A stretch of 64,000 nt of DNA from Sugiyamaella lignohabitans (GCF_001640025.1 NC_031672.1:1736001-1800000); one strand, 5' to 3'; shown: positions 21,997-32,699, counted from the stretch's first letter. The notes: a model not told the origin generated them from the sequence alone. Numbers and translations are program-made.

Positions 21997-24285
21997 ATGA
22001 CGGAGCCTCCACCCGACGAAAATGACGCCCTACTTGCCTTTCGTTACGGGGACAGTACTACATCAGTGGCCAGTCAAGCAAATAATCCGTCGGACGAAAG
22101 CGTTACATCAGGGTCTGCGACAGAACGAGCACAATCCTCTGACCAGAATGCACCAGGATCCATATCAGGGGGTCTTACAACGAGGGGTACACCTGTACCG
22201 GTTCATAGATCACAACCTCAAACTCCTCGCATGAGTCAGAGCAGTCGACCATCACCACACCAGCATCATCCTTCGCAGGTGCAGCAACAATCACAACCAC
22301 AATCCCAGTCACAATTGCATCAACAACTGCCGCAACAGCTCAGTTCACAGCCCCTGCCAATTCAGCAAGAACATAAACATCATATCCAGCAAATTCCAAC
22401 TCAAGCCCAACAGCTGCCACAACAACATCTTCAGCGACAAACTCAGCATCATCAACTACCGCCCCCACCACTGCCTCGAGATCAGTCTCAACTGCAGCCG
22501 ATAAGGGTGCCACAACCGTCCAATCTGTACAATAGACAATATCCATCGTCATCATCCTCATCACAACAATCTCAATCCCAGTCGCATTCTCAATTACAGC
22601 AGCAGTCACAACCTCAGTCTCAGGGTCAGTCATCCGGTCATACTGAAGATACCTCCTCCTATAGCTTCCCATCGTATTCCATTCCTCTCAGTCCTCCACC
22701 TCAACATAGACAGCAGCAGCCTGTACAGTCGAGTTCTTACTATGGAAGAGCAGCTCCCTCGGTATTATCACCACCGTTACAGACCCAGTCACGAACCTTT
22801 GAAACGCAATACCAGTCACAACAGCAACTTCAAGCGCAGACCCAGCCTCAATCATCACAGTCCCAACAGCATTATCCGCTACCGTCTCCACCGTTAGCAA
22901 TGAGTCGGCTGCCTCAAACGCAACTATTGCCGCCTGGTACACAAATGCACTCTGCTTCATCCGGTGGTAGTTCAGGGATGCCTTCGGGTCTACCAAGTTC
23001 GTTGCTTTCAGGACTGCCATCAGGGTTTGCTCCGAATCTCTCGACTGCTTTGCCATCTGCATTACAACCTCCAGGGGGTCCATTCTCTTATACTCCGACT
23101 TTTGCATCCACTACACCAGTAAGGAACCCACGGTCCGATCCAAGAAGTTCGGGTGGCCCTAGTCGGCGAAGGAGAACGAGTTCAAAACGATCGCTTGAAG
23201 AAGCTATTCTAGAGTCTGCTGCTCCTACCAATATCAATATCAATATCCCAACCGATATGGGATACGGTGGCGGTTCCAGCAGGTATTCTGGTGGGTATGG
23301 GAGTAGTGGATCTAGAGCATTTCGGCAAATTGGTTTATTACGTCCTGTTGAGGCACCTGATGAAAGTGAATTTGGAAACCCATTTGGGGTGGCTTCTCTA
23401 AGAAGTGGCGATACATTCACGTTACCGCTGAACGTCGCCGAACCACCGTTATCATCAGCTATACCGCCAAATCCCAATGCACTTCAGCCAGATCAACGAC
23501 CAAGGCCGAAAAAGAAATCCAAATACACTCAAGAGCAGGATAATATCATTCTTGAGATGAAAAGAGCCGGCAAGTCGTGGCCTGAGATTGCTGAAGCTGC
23601 TGAATGTACTGATCACTTGGCAGCCCGTAATCGATATCAAGTGTTGATTGGACAACAAGGAGGCGGTGCTGTGGTATGGGATGCTCAGGATATAGCTAGC
23701 ATGAAAGGATTGTTGGAAGAAGGAGAAAAAGTCAAGTGGGAACATGTGGCCTCAGAATTAACTCGCATGAGATCAAAGTCGATAACTGCCGAGCAAGTAC
23801 GAGCTAAAATCAGGCAATTGTTTGACCAAAGCCCAGATTTTTTCGGTATAGTTATCGATCAGAATATCATGCCATTTGCATCTGCGGGAGGTGCACTACC
23901 AGGACTTCCTCTTCCAACATTTCATCACTCTCAGCAAGTAAGTGCTGCTCCTCCTCCTCCACCGCCACCACTTGGATATACGCTGCAAACGCAGCAACAA
24001 CCATCCCACCAATATCAGGGCCAGTCTCAATCGCAACAGTATCAACAACAATTGCCGAGCCAGTCTGGATCCTCATCACTGTCTATGCCATACTCCACAC
24101 AACAGCATCTTGGAATACAACATGAGTCTGTGCCTTTCCCATCAGACCCGTCATCAAGATATGGCGGTGGCTATGGCGGCAGTTCGAGCAGTTCTCAAGA
24201 CCCTGGTTCACATGATCTGTATCCTCCCTCGACTGGACAAAGTGGCTATGGAGGACCGTCCGAATATATGCCAACTCGACGGTAG
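21997..24285 (+). CDS. Gln/Ser/Pro-rich Myb/SANT-like regulator
   Basis: 762 residues. About 400 residues at the N-terminus are low complexity, dominated by Gln, Ser and Pro, as in transcriptional activation regions. A basic patch (RRRRTSSKR, about residue 390) precedes two adjacent Myb/SANT-like helical segments at about 504-625, with Trp residues spaced as expected (KSKYTQEQDNIILEMKRAGK, KSWPEIAE, VKWEHVASEL). The C-terminus is again Gln/Ser/Gly-rich. A nuclear DNA- or chromatin-binding role is inferred; I cannot name an orthologue. The very long upstream region and many upstream ATGs fit a regulated transcription factor gene. Confidence 0.75.
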   Translation: MTEPPPDENDALLAFRYGDSTTSVASQANNPSDESVTSGSATERAQSSDQNAPGSISGGLTTRGTPVPVHRSQPQTPRMSQSSRPSPHQHHPSQVQQQSQPQSQSQLHQQLPQQLSSQPLPIQQEHKHHIQQIPTQAQQLPQQHLQRQTQHHQLPPPPLPRDQSQLQPIRVPQPSNLYNRQYPSSSSSSQQSQSQSHSQLQQQSQPQSQGQSSGHTEDTSSYSFPSYSIPLSPPPQHRQQQPVQSSSYYGRAAPSVLSPPLQTQSRTFETQYQSQQQLQAQTQPQSSQSQQHYPLPSPPLAMSRLPQTQLLPPGTQMHSASSGGSSGMPSGLPSSLLSGLPSGFAPNLSTALPSALQPPGGPFSYTPTFASTTPVRNPRSDPRSSGGPSRRRRTSSKRSLEEAILESAAPTNININIPTDMGYGGGSSRYSGGYGSSGSRAFRQIGLLRPVEAPDESEFGNPFGVASLRSGDTFTLPLNVAEPPLSSAIPPNPNALQPDQRPRPKKKSKYTQEQDNIILEMKRAGKSWPEIAEAAECTDHLAARNRYQVLIGQQGGGAVVWDAQDIASMKGLLEEGEKVKWEHVASELTRMRSKSITAEQVRAKIRQLFDQSPDFFGIVIDQNIMPFASAGGALPGLPLPTFHHSQQVSAAPPPPPPPLGYTLQTQQQPSHQYQGQSQSQQYQQQLPSQSGSSSLSMPYSTQQHLGIQHESVPFPSDPSSRYGGGYGGSSSSSQDPGSHDLYPPSTGQSGYGGPSEYMPTRR

Positions 24286-24559
24286 TTTGCTTCAAAAGTT
24301 TTTGCTTTATTTTCCATCTTACATCTGTATCATCTCTCCCCCGATACTCACTCTCACTCGCTGTAGCACTTTTCCCCCCTGTTTGCGTGTTTCTGTTTAA
24401 TGACCCCCCTCGACTTCTGTCGCTTTTTATTATTTTATTGGTTGTTATAACAACCGGCATTTGCTCTTTCCCCAGTAGATTCTGTTCCTTTTTATTGTAT
24501 TATTTGTATTGTTTCTCTAATTGACGGTTTAGCTACCATAGATTTTTTACGTATCAGAG

Positions 24560-24614
24560 TGCCTCCGGCGGCTGGGGCTCTGCCCCAGACTCGGTAGTGC
24601 TCGCTTCGCGAGCA
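24560..24614 (+). repeat. Double-hairpin element, tail type C
   Basis: First loop TCT; the second hairpin is TGCTCGC-TTC-GCGAGCA, a different 7-bp stem from type B with the same TTC loop. It lies 70 nt from the RPC40 stop, antisense to that gene and sense to the regulator that ends at 24285. Confidence 0.95.
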
Positions 24615-24683
24615 ATTGGGGAGATAGCTTGAGCCTTGGGTGAAATAAAAAGATATAAATTAATTTACATAGCATGGACATGT

Positions 24684-25908
24684 CTAGGTGGAGGTGGCCA
24701 GGTCGTAGCTAAGTAGCTCTTCGGCCTTGTTCTGGAGGTGCTTAACACTCTTGACAAAGATCTCGTCGGGTTGCATGGCTCCAGTGCTTTCGATGTTGAA
24801 GATGAAGTGGTCACGTCTGCGACCAAGCTTCACACGGCCGTTAAATTCTTCGTGACGGAGAACCTCTCGTGAAACTGTGTCTTTTCTAGCATCAGCAATG
24901 TAAGCTTCACCCTTGGAGTTGATTCCCACAACTCCTGATGGGAAGCATTTTTGGAACTTCTTGGCTAAGTCGCCTTTGATGGGTTCGCCAATGATGTCAA
25001 TAACTGGCAGCATTCGGTATGAAGCGGTAGCAACAGGACTGAACTTGGCATGGTCAGCACCAATACCTAGGATGGCATATGCAGAAAGTGTGATTTCTTG
25101 ACCCGGTCTGAGCTTGGCTACGATGATATCGGGATTCGAAACAGTTGGTGCTGGGTTCATAAAGCTTGGCTGGTCTCCGTGAGGAACATATTTCAGGTCA
25201 CTGGCATACACAGTAGCGTGTTGATAAAGGATATTGGGGTCTTTGCAGTCCTTGGGGGCATCTGGGTTTCTCTCACACTTGACTTGCAATGAGAATTCCA
25301 CTGTATTACTGCTATTAAATTTCGACTCTGGGTTTCCTTCGCTATCATAGGTTACTGGACCGGCCTCATTGTACCAAGCAAGCCAGTCAGGGCATATTTG
25401 TATAGGAATCAAACCTAATCTCGAAGCCAATACCTCGTCGTGAATTAGTGAAGTGTTGTTCCAGATATTAACTTTATCAATGGCAACTGATGGAATCTCT
25501 GCGATCATGATTCTTCGGAAAGCATTAGCCACTGAAGTATCAATGCCAACAAGATCAAAGTTGGCAGTTGTATCTGTCAGATGCGAAATTTTGATATCGA
25601 AGCTCTTCTTGAACTTTTCTAAGTCCCATGAATGGTCTTCTCCTGGGTAGTGCCCGGGGAAATCAGTACTAGAAACCTGAATCTGTTAGATTTGCTGCAA
25701 ATTGCTAATCCTTAACTGGATTGTTTTGAGACCAAAGAGAAACAATCAAGTCAACCGTTACAAAGACAGGATCCTAGTAGAGCATGGGCTTTGGTTTATC
25801 GTAGCTAATAAAAGCCAGCTCTCCTGTCTCAAAGATCTCAAGTCAGATACTTACATTGGTCACACGATCATGCTCAATTCCCACGATGTTTCTCCTGTCG
25901 TCTGACAT
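24684..25908 (-). CDS. RPC40: RNA polymerase I/III shared subunit AC40
   Basis: Complement(join(24684..25676, 25855..25908)), 348 residues. Alpha-like subunit that pairs with AC19 to nucleate assembly of Pol I and Pol III. Exon 1 encodes 18 residues (starts MSDDRRNIVGIEH); exon 2 resumes with SSTDFPGHYPGEDHSW, colinear with yeast Rpc40. The alpha-motif region reads DTSVANAFRRIMIAEIPSVAI, and the inserted domain and C-terminal helix are intact. The intron joins in phase 0. A double-hairpin element lies 70 nt behind the stop. Confidence 0.95.
25677..25854 (-). other. RPC40: RPC40 intron
   Basis: 178 nt; donor GTAAGT, branch TCTAAC, acceptor ATTCAG. It carries no double-hairpin element. Confidence 0.9.
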
Positions 25909-26598
25909 TTTTGTGATGCTTTATATCTAGTTAATGCTGGTCGTTCTGAAATTTCAAAACTTCTTCACTTGCATATCTGAAAAAAATATATTTAACTTGC
26001 ATGCAAGGGTTTCATTACCCTATTCTCGGAGTACTATTATCAAGCAAAATGTTCATGTTATAGAGTAGTATCGCTATTTAATTCTGACTGGTCAAATAGG
26101 TCATTTGTAATAGATTATTTGGAGAGTTTTATACATTTCTGCTATTTACTGAGATGTAAGAGAGTAGTTTGTCTATACGGTCCTGATATATATCCAAATT
26201 GTATTTTTTTCTAATTTTATTTATTTTCTTACATGGGTCTTACACCGGTAACATATTTGCATGTTCAGATTTATACCATAGTCAATTGAGGGTCGATAGT
26301 AAAGACGTGAGTGCCAAGATATCAGTATATGTAGACAATTTAATATCTTTCATTTGTTATAAAACAAAATAGGACCCATAGGAATACATATTTAGTGGAT
26401 ATTGAACTGTTAATTCTGAAAATATTGCAAAACGGGATGGAAGGGGAGCTGACAACTTTCAGTCACGTGGTGTCCCCTGATCGACGTCTTACAAATCGCG
26501 CGGGAGCCGTGGACCACTTACGAATAGTTAAAATTGGCCCACCTTTTCCATTCAAACGGAAATATTGAACTAGAAAACACACCAGGTCACAAATTAAT
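25909..26598. other. RPC40-TXL1 divergent promoter region
   Basis: About 690 bp of AT-rich DNA with no gene. A Cbf1-type GTCACGTG sits at 26462-26469. Confidence 0.6.
26462..26469. promoter_or_regulatory. GTCACGTG, Cbf1/E-box-type site
   Basis: Perfect RTCACGTG motif 130 bp upstream of the TXL1 ATG. In yeasts this is the Cbf1 recognition sequence and is common in promoters of ribosomal and growth genes. Binding here is inferred. Confidence 0.45.
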
Positions 26599-27807
26599 AT
26601 GGTAAAGCTTCAAGAATTTAAATCGCAAAAAGAATTTGATTCGGTGTTGAACAGCAACGAGCTGTTGGTTGTCAAGTTCACAGCATCATGGTGCGGTAAG
26701 TATTCATGTTGAACTGCATTTATTGCCATCAATTGGCATTTTGATATTGATATTGACTATGACAGTCAATGTTACCGTGTGGAATACCATTGTTTTGTCA
26801 GGGTTATAGTTTTGACAATGCTCTAGTTTGGCAATTTTGTTGTTTTGGATAGATAGAAAGCGGAATGGTGGTAGTAGAGTTACTCGCGAAATCATATTGG
26901 CCCAAAATATGTCGGTTGACATTTACTAACGAAAAATACAGGACCCTGTAAAGCCATTGCTCCAATTGTGGAGAAATTTCAGGACGAATTCACTAATGTG
27001 AGATTTGGTGAGGTGGATGTAGATGAGACTCGAGATGTGGCGCAGAAATACAAGATCACCGCCATGCCTACATTTGTTTACTTTCATAAAACGAAAGAAA
27101 CTGATAGAGTACGTGGTGCCACTCCTGAAGGTATTTATAAGAGTTTGCAAGCATTATCGAAGCTGGCACCCAATGCAGTGAGATCCAATGCTGGCGAAAG
27201 TGGTGCCGGTTCCTCAAGCAGCGGTACAAGTAGTGGTGTGCCAGAGGATATTAAACAGATTCTGACCAAAACCAAACTTGAATCTTTAAATGATGTTTTA
27301 CATTTTGGAGAGGCTGAGGTATTGAATATCAAGTCTTCAGACCCTTCGAAAGATCTTCGTGAACTTTTGGACATTTCACCTAAAGCGTCCCCAGTATCAG
27401 TGCAGTCAGATGCCGACTCGCAGATTCTCATCTACTTGCCTCTTCAGAACAAAGCTAAAGTCCATTCTATCTACATCAAATCGACTCTTCCTAGCGATAG
27501 TGATGACTCTGAAGAAGTCCAAACCCCATCCACTATCAAAGTATGGGCCAATTTGCCATCTACCATCTCGTTTGACGATGCCACTGACGGTGGTATCAAA
27601 CCATTGTTCCACTCTGCAGTTCCAGAACCAGATGCTAATGGCTGGCGCGAAATTCCTCTTCGATATGTACACTTTCAAAATGTGACATCTCTCCAGATAT
27701 TCTTGGATGGTGATGACGAAGATGCCGCAACCATTGTTAACAAGATCCTGATTGTCGGTTCCAAGGGAGAGAATCGCGAACAGGGCAAGATAGAGAAGAT
27801 CGAGTAA
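26599..27807 (+). CDS. TXL1: Thioredoxin-like protein with PITH domain (Txl1/TXNL1 family)
   Basis: Join(26599..26695, 26942..27807), 320 residues. The N-terminal thioredoxin fold has the redox motif WCGPCK and the cis-Pro motif AMPTFVYF; the C-terminal half is a PITH domain (ILIYLPLQNKAKVHSIYIKS ... FLDGDDEDAATIVNKILIVG). The family binds the 26S proteasome in fission yeast and animals and has disulfide reductase activity. The intron splits the Gly codon of WCGPCK. It is divergent from RPC40. Confidence 0.92.
26696..26941 (+). other. TXL1: TXL1 intron
   Basis: 246 nt; donor GTAAGT, branch ACTAAC, acceptor AATACAG. It interrupts the active-site Gly codon (G|GA). No double-hairpin element. 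Confidence 0.93.
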
Positions 27808-28308
27808 TGTCGCCTTTATATATCGTTCAATTTAGTATTTTGTTTCATTTTCTTCTATTTTTTTCTTGTTCCATGGAACAATCTCGAGCAGTCTCCGGCT
27901 GCTAGCTATCGTGTTACCACTTACTAATAGAAATTAACAAGATTTTGAGGCACGGAGAACCCCTGCAGGACCCTGACTCTCAGGGGTGCATTTGGAACGG
28001 CTGGGAGACGCGGGAACGCACGCGGTTGGTGGTTCAGGGTTAGGCACGGCGTGAAAAATTGCTGCTTCAAAATTTTTTTCATGGTGGCCATTTGCTTCCT
28101 GGCTTTTTTCTTTCTTACAAGCAGTATAAAAAAAAAAGAAAAACAAAAAAAAAAAATCAAGTTTACGTATCAGTTTTCTTGAATTTTCGATTTTATTTCT
28201 TTTTTGCAATTCAAACCACTAAACTAAGGCACATATAATTCTAATTATATCGCCTTTTTCTTTGTTAATCACTTAAAAACAGATTTTTTCTAATCTATCA
28301 CCGCCAAC
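27808..28308. other. TXL1-TIF1 intergenic region
   Basis: 500 bp with an A-rich tract near 28128-28158 (T-rich on the other strand) and pyrimidine-rich DNA just before TIF1, as expected for a strong yeast promoter. No gene seen. Confidence 0.6.
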
Positions 28309-29496
28309 ATGTCTGAGGGACTCGCTGATATCGAAGCTGAACAAATTGTCACCAACTACGACGAGGTTGTCGACTCTTTCGATGCTCTTAACCTTAAGGA
28401 GCCTCTTTTGAGAGGTATTTTTGCCCACGGTTTCGAAACCCCTTCTTCTATTCAACAACGTGCCATTTTGCCCGTTATCAAGAAGCACGATGTTCTTGCT
28501 CAATCTCAATCTGGTACTGGTAAGACCGCCACTTTCTCCATTGCCACTTTACAAAACATTGATACCAACATCAAGGCCACCCAAGCTCTTATCTTGGCTC
28601 CTACCCGTGAGTTGGCTTTGCAAATCCAAAAGGTCGTTTTGGCCCTTGGTGACTTCCTTAAGGTCAACTGTCACGCCTGTATTGGTGGTACCAACATCCA
28701 AGAGGACATTCAAATGCTCCGTGAGGGTGCCCAAGTTATCGTTGGTACTCCCGGTCGTGTTCTTGATATGATTACTCGTAGACACCTCCGTACCGACAAG
28801 ATCAAGATGTTCGTTCTTGATGAGGCCGATGAGATGTTGTCCCGTGGTTTCAAGTCTCAAATCTACGACATTTTCCAAAACTTGCCCACTGACATCCAGG
28901 TCGTCCTTTTGTCTGCCACCATGCCCAGCTCTGTTTTGGAGGTCACCACCAAGTTCATGCGTGACCCCATCCGTATCCTTGTCAAGAAGGATGAGTTGAC
29001 TTTGGAAGGTATCAAGCAATTCTACATTGACGTTGGTGAGGAGCAATTCAAGATCGATGTTTTGATTGATCTTTACGAGACTATCACTGTCACCCAAGCC
29101 GTTATCTTCTGTAACACCAGAAGAAAGGTCGAGTACGTCCAACAAGCTCTTACCGAGAAGGATTTCACTGTCTCTGCCATGCACGGTGATATGGACCAAG
29201 CTCAACGTGACACCATCATGCAAGAGTTCCGTACCGGATCCACCCGTATCCTTATCTCGACCGATTTGCTTGCCCGTGGTATCGACGTTCAACAAGTTTC
29301 GCTCGTTATCAACTTCGATCTCCCCACCAACCAAGAGAACTACATTCACCGTATCGGTCGTGGTGGTCGTTTCGGTCGTAAGGGTGTTGCTATCAACTTT
29401 GTCACCTCTGAGGATATTGATGCCATGAGAGAGATCGAGATGTTCTACTCCACTCAAATCGAGGAGATGCCCATGAACATTGCTGACCTCATCTAA
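28309..29496 (+). CDS. TIF1: Translation initiation factor eIF4A (DEAD-box helicase)
   Basis: 395 residues, standard length. All helicase motifs are present in order: Q motif region ([12 protein letters not shown]), I ([10 protein letters not shown]), Ia (PTRELALQ), Ib (TPGR), II (DEAD), III (SAT), V (ARGID) and VI (HRIGRGGR). It unwinds mRNA leaders within eIF4F. Codon choice is strongly biased to C-ending codons compared with its neighbours, as expected for a very highly expressed gene; this bias also creates a long spurious open frame on the opposite strand. Confidence 0.98.
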   Translation: MSEGLADIEAEQIVTNYDEVVDSFDALNLKEPLLRGIFAHGFETPSSIQQRAILPVIKKHDVLAQSQSGTGKTATFSIATLQNIDTNIKATQALILAPTRELALQIQKVVLALGDFLKVNCHACIGGTNIQEDIQMLREGAQVIVGTPGRVLDMITRRHLRTDKIKMFVLDEADEMLSRGFKSQIYDIFQNLPTDIQVVLLSATMPSSVLEVTTKFMRDPIRILVKKDELTLEGIKQFYIDVGEEQFKIDVLIDLYETITVTQAVIFCNTRRKVEYVQQALTEKDFTVSAMHGDMDQAQRDTIMQEFRTGSTRILISTDLLARGIDVQQVSLVINFDLPTNQENYIHRIGRGGRFGRKGVAINFVTSEDIDAMREIEMFYSTQIEEMPMNIADLI

Positions 29497-29721
29497 GGTG
29501 TCTGAGCCTCATAACATGCCCTGGCCACCTCTCTCTGCTGTCGCTCCCTAAAAAAATTGTCTAACAAAATGGCTGACGCTCCATACATAACCTGGCTTCA
29601 TCTGTGACATCTACACCCCATCTACCGCGGCTCATGAGTAAAACCAAAAACTGTGAAAATAGGAATTAGCTTTGAACAAGTATTATTAGAGATTTATTTC
29701 GTTGTTTATAAGGGTGAGGTC

Positions 29722-29758
29722 TGCCTCCGGCGACTGGGGCTCCGCCCCAGACCCCGTG
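29722..29758 (+). repeat. Double-hairpin element, head only
   Basis: Head and first hairpin (loop TCC); the second hairpin is missing. Followed 21 nt later by a full copy in the same orientation. Confidence 0.85.
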
Positions 29759-29779
29759 GTTTTGATGGGGGAGGTTTTT

Positions 29780-29840
29780 TGCCTCCGGCGGCTGGGGCGT
29801 TGCCCCAGACCCCATTGCTCCTCTCGCTTCGCTCGAGTCG
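29780..29840 (+). repeat. Double-hairpin element, tail type A
   Basis: Full copy with the rare first loop GTT. Confidence 0.95.
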
Positions 29841-29932
29841 TTGCTTGGGTCACCAGTTCTCATGGAGAAACACATTTATCGACTTTTGAAGCTGAACTTG
29901 TAACCTTTGACACTGCTGTCGGTCTTCGGGGA

Positions 29933-29984
29933 TCGCGAAGCGAGCACTACGGGGTCTGGGGCAGCGCCCCAGCCGCCGGAGGCA
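29933..29984 (-). repeat. Double-hairpin element, tail type C-like
   Basis: First loop GCT; second hairpin GCTCGC-TTC-GCGA, shortened on one side. Confidence 0.9.
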
Positions 29985-30170
29985 GAACCGTACTCCGAGT
30001 AGCGAGAAAAAAAGAATGTAGCGTGTATTGGGAGGGAGTGGATAAAGAGGAGTTTTCAGGGGTAAATGCAGGGGAGATGGATCGGCCAATGTTGAAGGGT
30101 CGGAGTCCGCTCATCGCCGCAGATCGACATGAAGGGGCCCTAATTTAAATCTTTTGTTTCTGACGAAATC

Positions 30171-31682
30171 ATGAAAAATCTTGCTGTGTCAGGTCTTCAT
30201 TCACAACAGTTTTGCAAGATGTCGAAACAATACGCTAACGAGTTTCTCAATTATGTCAATGCTTCACCGTCTCCCTACCATGCGGTGCAAACAAGCAAAA
30301 AATTGCTGGTAGCAGGTGGGTTCACTGAGATTTCCGAGCGTCAACCTTGGTCGTCCCAGATCCAAGCTGGTAAGAAATACTTCTTAACTCGTAACGGCTC
30401 GTCTTTGATTGCGTTTGGTGTTGGTAAAAAATGGCAACCTGGTAATGGTATCTCGATTGTTGGTGCTCACACTGATAGTCCTACATTCAGAGTCAAGCCC
30501 AACTCTAAGAAATCGGCGTCTGGATACCACCAAGTCGGTGTGGAGGTGTATGGAGGTGGTTTGTGGCACACTTGGTTTGATCGTGATTTGTCTGTCGCTG
30601 GAAGAGTTTATGTTCATGATAAGGCTTCAGGTCGTTACTTGCCAAAATTGGTCAAGATCGAGAAACCAATTCTTCGTATACCTACTTTGGCCATTCATTT
30701 GGATCGTACTGTCAACACTAAGCTCGAGATTAATAAGGAGACTCAATTGTATCCTATTTTAGGCTTGATTGAAGACGAATTGAATGGTAAAAAGGAATCT
30801 TCTGACGAGGGAGCTGACAACAGCAAGACTGACGCTAATACTAATTCTATTGGTAAGATTACTGACCGTCACGAGCCAGCTCTTCTCAGTTTGATTGCTG
30901 CTGAGGCAAAGGTCAATGTTGAAGACATTCAGGACTTTGAACTTTTATTATATGATACTCAGCCTTCTGTTATTGGTGGCCTTAAGGATGAATTCATCTT
31001 TTCTCCTCGTCTCGATAATTTGTGCTCTTCATATACTGCCACCCAGGGTCTATTAGAGTCTCTTTCTAAGCCTGACGCTCTTGATAATGAAGAAGGTATT
31101 CGTATGATCTCACTATTTGATCATGAAGAAGTTGGTTCTGCGTCTGCTCAAGGTGCTGACTCCAATCTGTTGGTCGCTGTTATTACTCGTCTTGCCTCAT
31201 TGAAATTAGACAGTAATGTCGAGCCTACTGCCTCGTCTCCTTTCGAGACGTTTTCCAAGTCATTCTTGATCTCTGCTGATATGGCTCATGGCGTCCATCC
31301 TAATTACGGCTCGAAGCATGAAGACAATCACCGTCCTAAACTCAACAAGGGTCCTACTATCAAGATCAATGCCAACCAACGTTATGCCACCAACAGCCCT
31401 GGTGTTCTTCTTGTTCAAAATGCTGCCAACCTTGCCAAGATCCCTCTTCAATTGTTTGTCGTTAGAAACGATTCCCCCTGTGGATCCACTATCGGCCCTA
31501 TCTTGGCTTCTAAACTCGGTATGAGAACTCTTGATATCGGTAATCCTCAATTGTCTATGCATTCAGTGCGTGAGACCTGTGGAAGCAAAGATGTCGGCTA
31601 TGCTGTCGAGTTGTTTAGAGAATTTTTCAACAACTATGTCTCGTTAGAAAAGCAAATTGTCATTGAGGATACTGAGCTTTAA
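30171..31682 (+). CDS. APE4: Aspartyl aminopeptidase, M18 family (Ape4/DNPEP)
   Basis: 503 residues from the first ATG, 487 from the second (30219). The M18 metallopeptidase signature is intact: HTDSP, the DRDLS/DNLCS region, FDHEEVGS and the C-terminal SMHSVRETCGSKD. It removes N-terminal Asp/Glu from peptides in the cytosol and, in yeast, is carried to the vacuole by the Cvt route. The second Met matches the usual family start (MSKQYANEFLNYVNASPSP); the 16-residue extension may be an alternative N-terminus or leader. No intron. Confidence 0.93.
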   Translation: MKNLAVSGLHSQQFCKMSKQYANEFLNYVNASPSPYHAVQTSKKLLVAGGFTEISERQPWSSQIQAGKKYFLTRNGSSLIAFGVGKKWQPGNGISIVGAHTDSPTFRVKPNSKKSASGYHQVGVEVYGGGLWHTWFDRDLSVAGRVYVHDKASGRYLPKLVKIEKPILRIPTLAIHLDRTVNTKLEINKETQLYPILGLIEDELNGKKESSDEGADNSKTDANTNSIGKITDRHEPALLSLIAAEAKVNVEDIQDFELLLYDTQPSVIGGLKDEFIFSPRLDNLCSSYTATQGLLESLSKPDALDNEEGIRMISLFDHEEVGSASAQGADSNLLVAVITRLASLKLDSNVEPTASSPFETFSKSFLISADMAHGVHPNYGSKHEDNHRPKLNKGPTIKINANQRYATNSPGVLLVQNAANLAKIPLQLFVVRNDSPCGSTIGPILASKLGMRTLDIGNPQLSMHSVRETCGSKDVGYAVELFREFFNNYVSLEKQIVIEDTEL

Positions 31683-31910
31683 CTTATATAATAATAATAA
31701 CTTCCTCAAACTGAGATCTAACGTATGGTCTAGCCGATTGTCATAAAAGAGGCTGCTAAATCATTGATAAAACTTAACCTATGCTATCTATTTATGATTT
31801 CTTACACTCGTCTTTGAACCATGACTAGACAATCACACTATTTATACTGATAGTAATCTTGTATTCAGTCTGTGTTCCTAGAATATTCTGCTTCTACCTC
31901 CATTCTTAGC

Positions 31911-32699
31911 TCACTGAGAAGCGAGGTTTGGAGCTTCTTCTTTCTGACGAACAAGAATCTTGTCAAACACTTTTAAAATATATTCTGGAATCGGAGCCTT
32001 AGTTCCACCCTTGCTATAGTCTACTGTCACAATGGTCTCAGAGATTCTGGCAGCCACTTTCTTGGCCTTGTGACTCACTACTACTCCCTTGAGAATGAAT
32101 CTATCCTTCTCAGTTACTGGCTCCAGCTTATGTACTACTGTGATAGTATCAGGGAATCGAACTGGATATCTCCATGCGAGCTCCACAGATCTTATAATTG
32201 GACCGACTCCTTGGTCTGACATGAATTGTGAAAAATTCGACCCTGGGAACTCATCGTCATTGAGAATGAACGAATTGACTCGAGCCTCTTCAAACCACTT
32301 CAAATAACGGACATTGTTTACATGGCCAAATTCATCGTGATCTCCCCATGCTACTTTTCTATTGAGCAGACCAGCTCTCGAGACGATATAACCACCACCT
32401 TCTGTCTTATTAAGAAGATCCTGAATCCAAACGCTGTCCTTTATGCCTTGTTCAGAATGTTCAGCAAATTTCTTTTCAATATCTGGCTACAATCTGTTAG
32501 AGCCCAGAGTCCAATCTTTATCCTACAAACGTGTTCTCATGAATTGAACAGCCTGAACAGAGGCTCTTTTGGATGAGCACCGACTCACTGATGCTCCATA
32601 TTGCGCACTTACCAAATTGTTGAAGAACCGTCTCGGTTGCAGAATTGCCGAACGTGAAATTGCAGCTCCTCTTAATAATGGGTATGCTCGAATTGACAT
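31911..32699 (-). CDS. Hotdog-fold acyl-CoA thioesterase-like protein, probably mitochondrial
   Basis: Complement(join(31911..32486, 32613..32699)), 220 residues. Exon 1 encodes 29 residues rich in Arg/Ser/Ala without acids (MSIRAYPLLRGAAISRSAIL), a typical mitochondrial presequence. Exon 2 carries the 4HBT-like hotdog fold with WGDHDEFGHVNNVRYLKWFE, including the conserved D-x-x-GHVNN active-site segment. Substrate is unknown; related fungal proteins are annotated as thioesterase/thiol ester dehydrase-isomerases. The splice joins in phase 0 and gives a continuous domain. Confidence 0.8.
32487..32612 (-). other. Intron of the thioesterase-like gene
   Basis: 126 nt; donor GTAAGT, branch CTCTAAC, acceptor GATTGTAG. 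No double-hairpin element. Confidence 0.88.

Larger units (their letters stand above)
29497..30170. other. TIF1-APE4 intergenic region with three elements
   Basis: Holds a head-only copy (29722-29758), a full copy (29780-29840) and an inverted type-C copy (29933-29984). Otherwise no recognisable feature. Confidence 0.7.

Noticed and set aside
28549..29457. Minus-strand frame of 302 codons opposite TIF1
   Set aside because: Caused by the strong codon bias of TIF1; no domain and no promoter.
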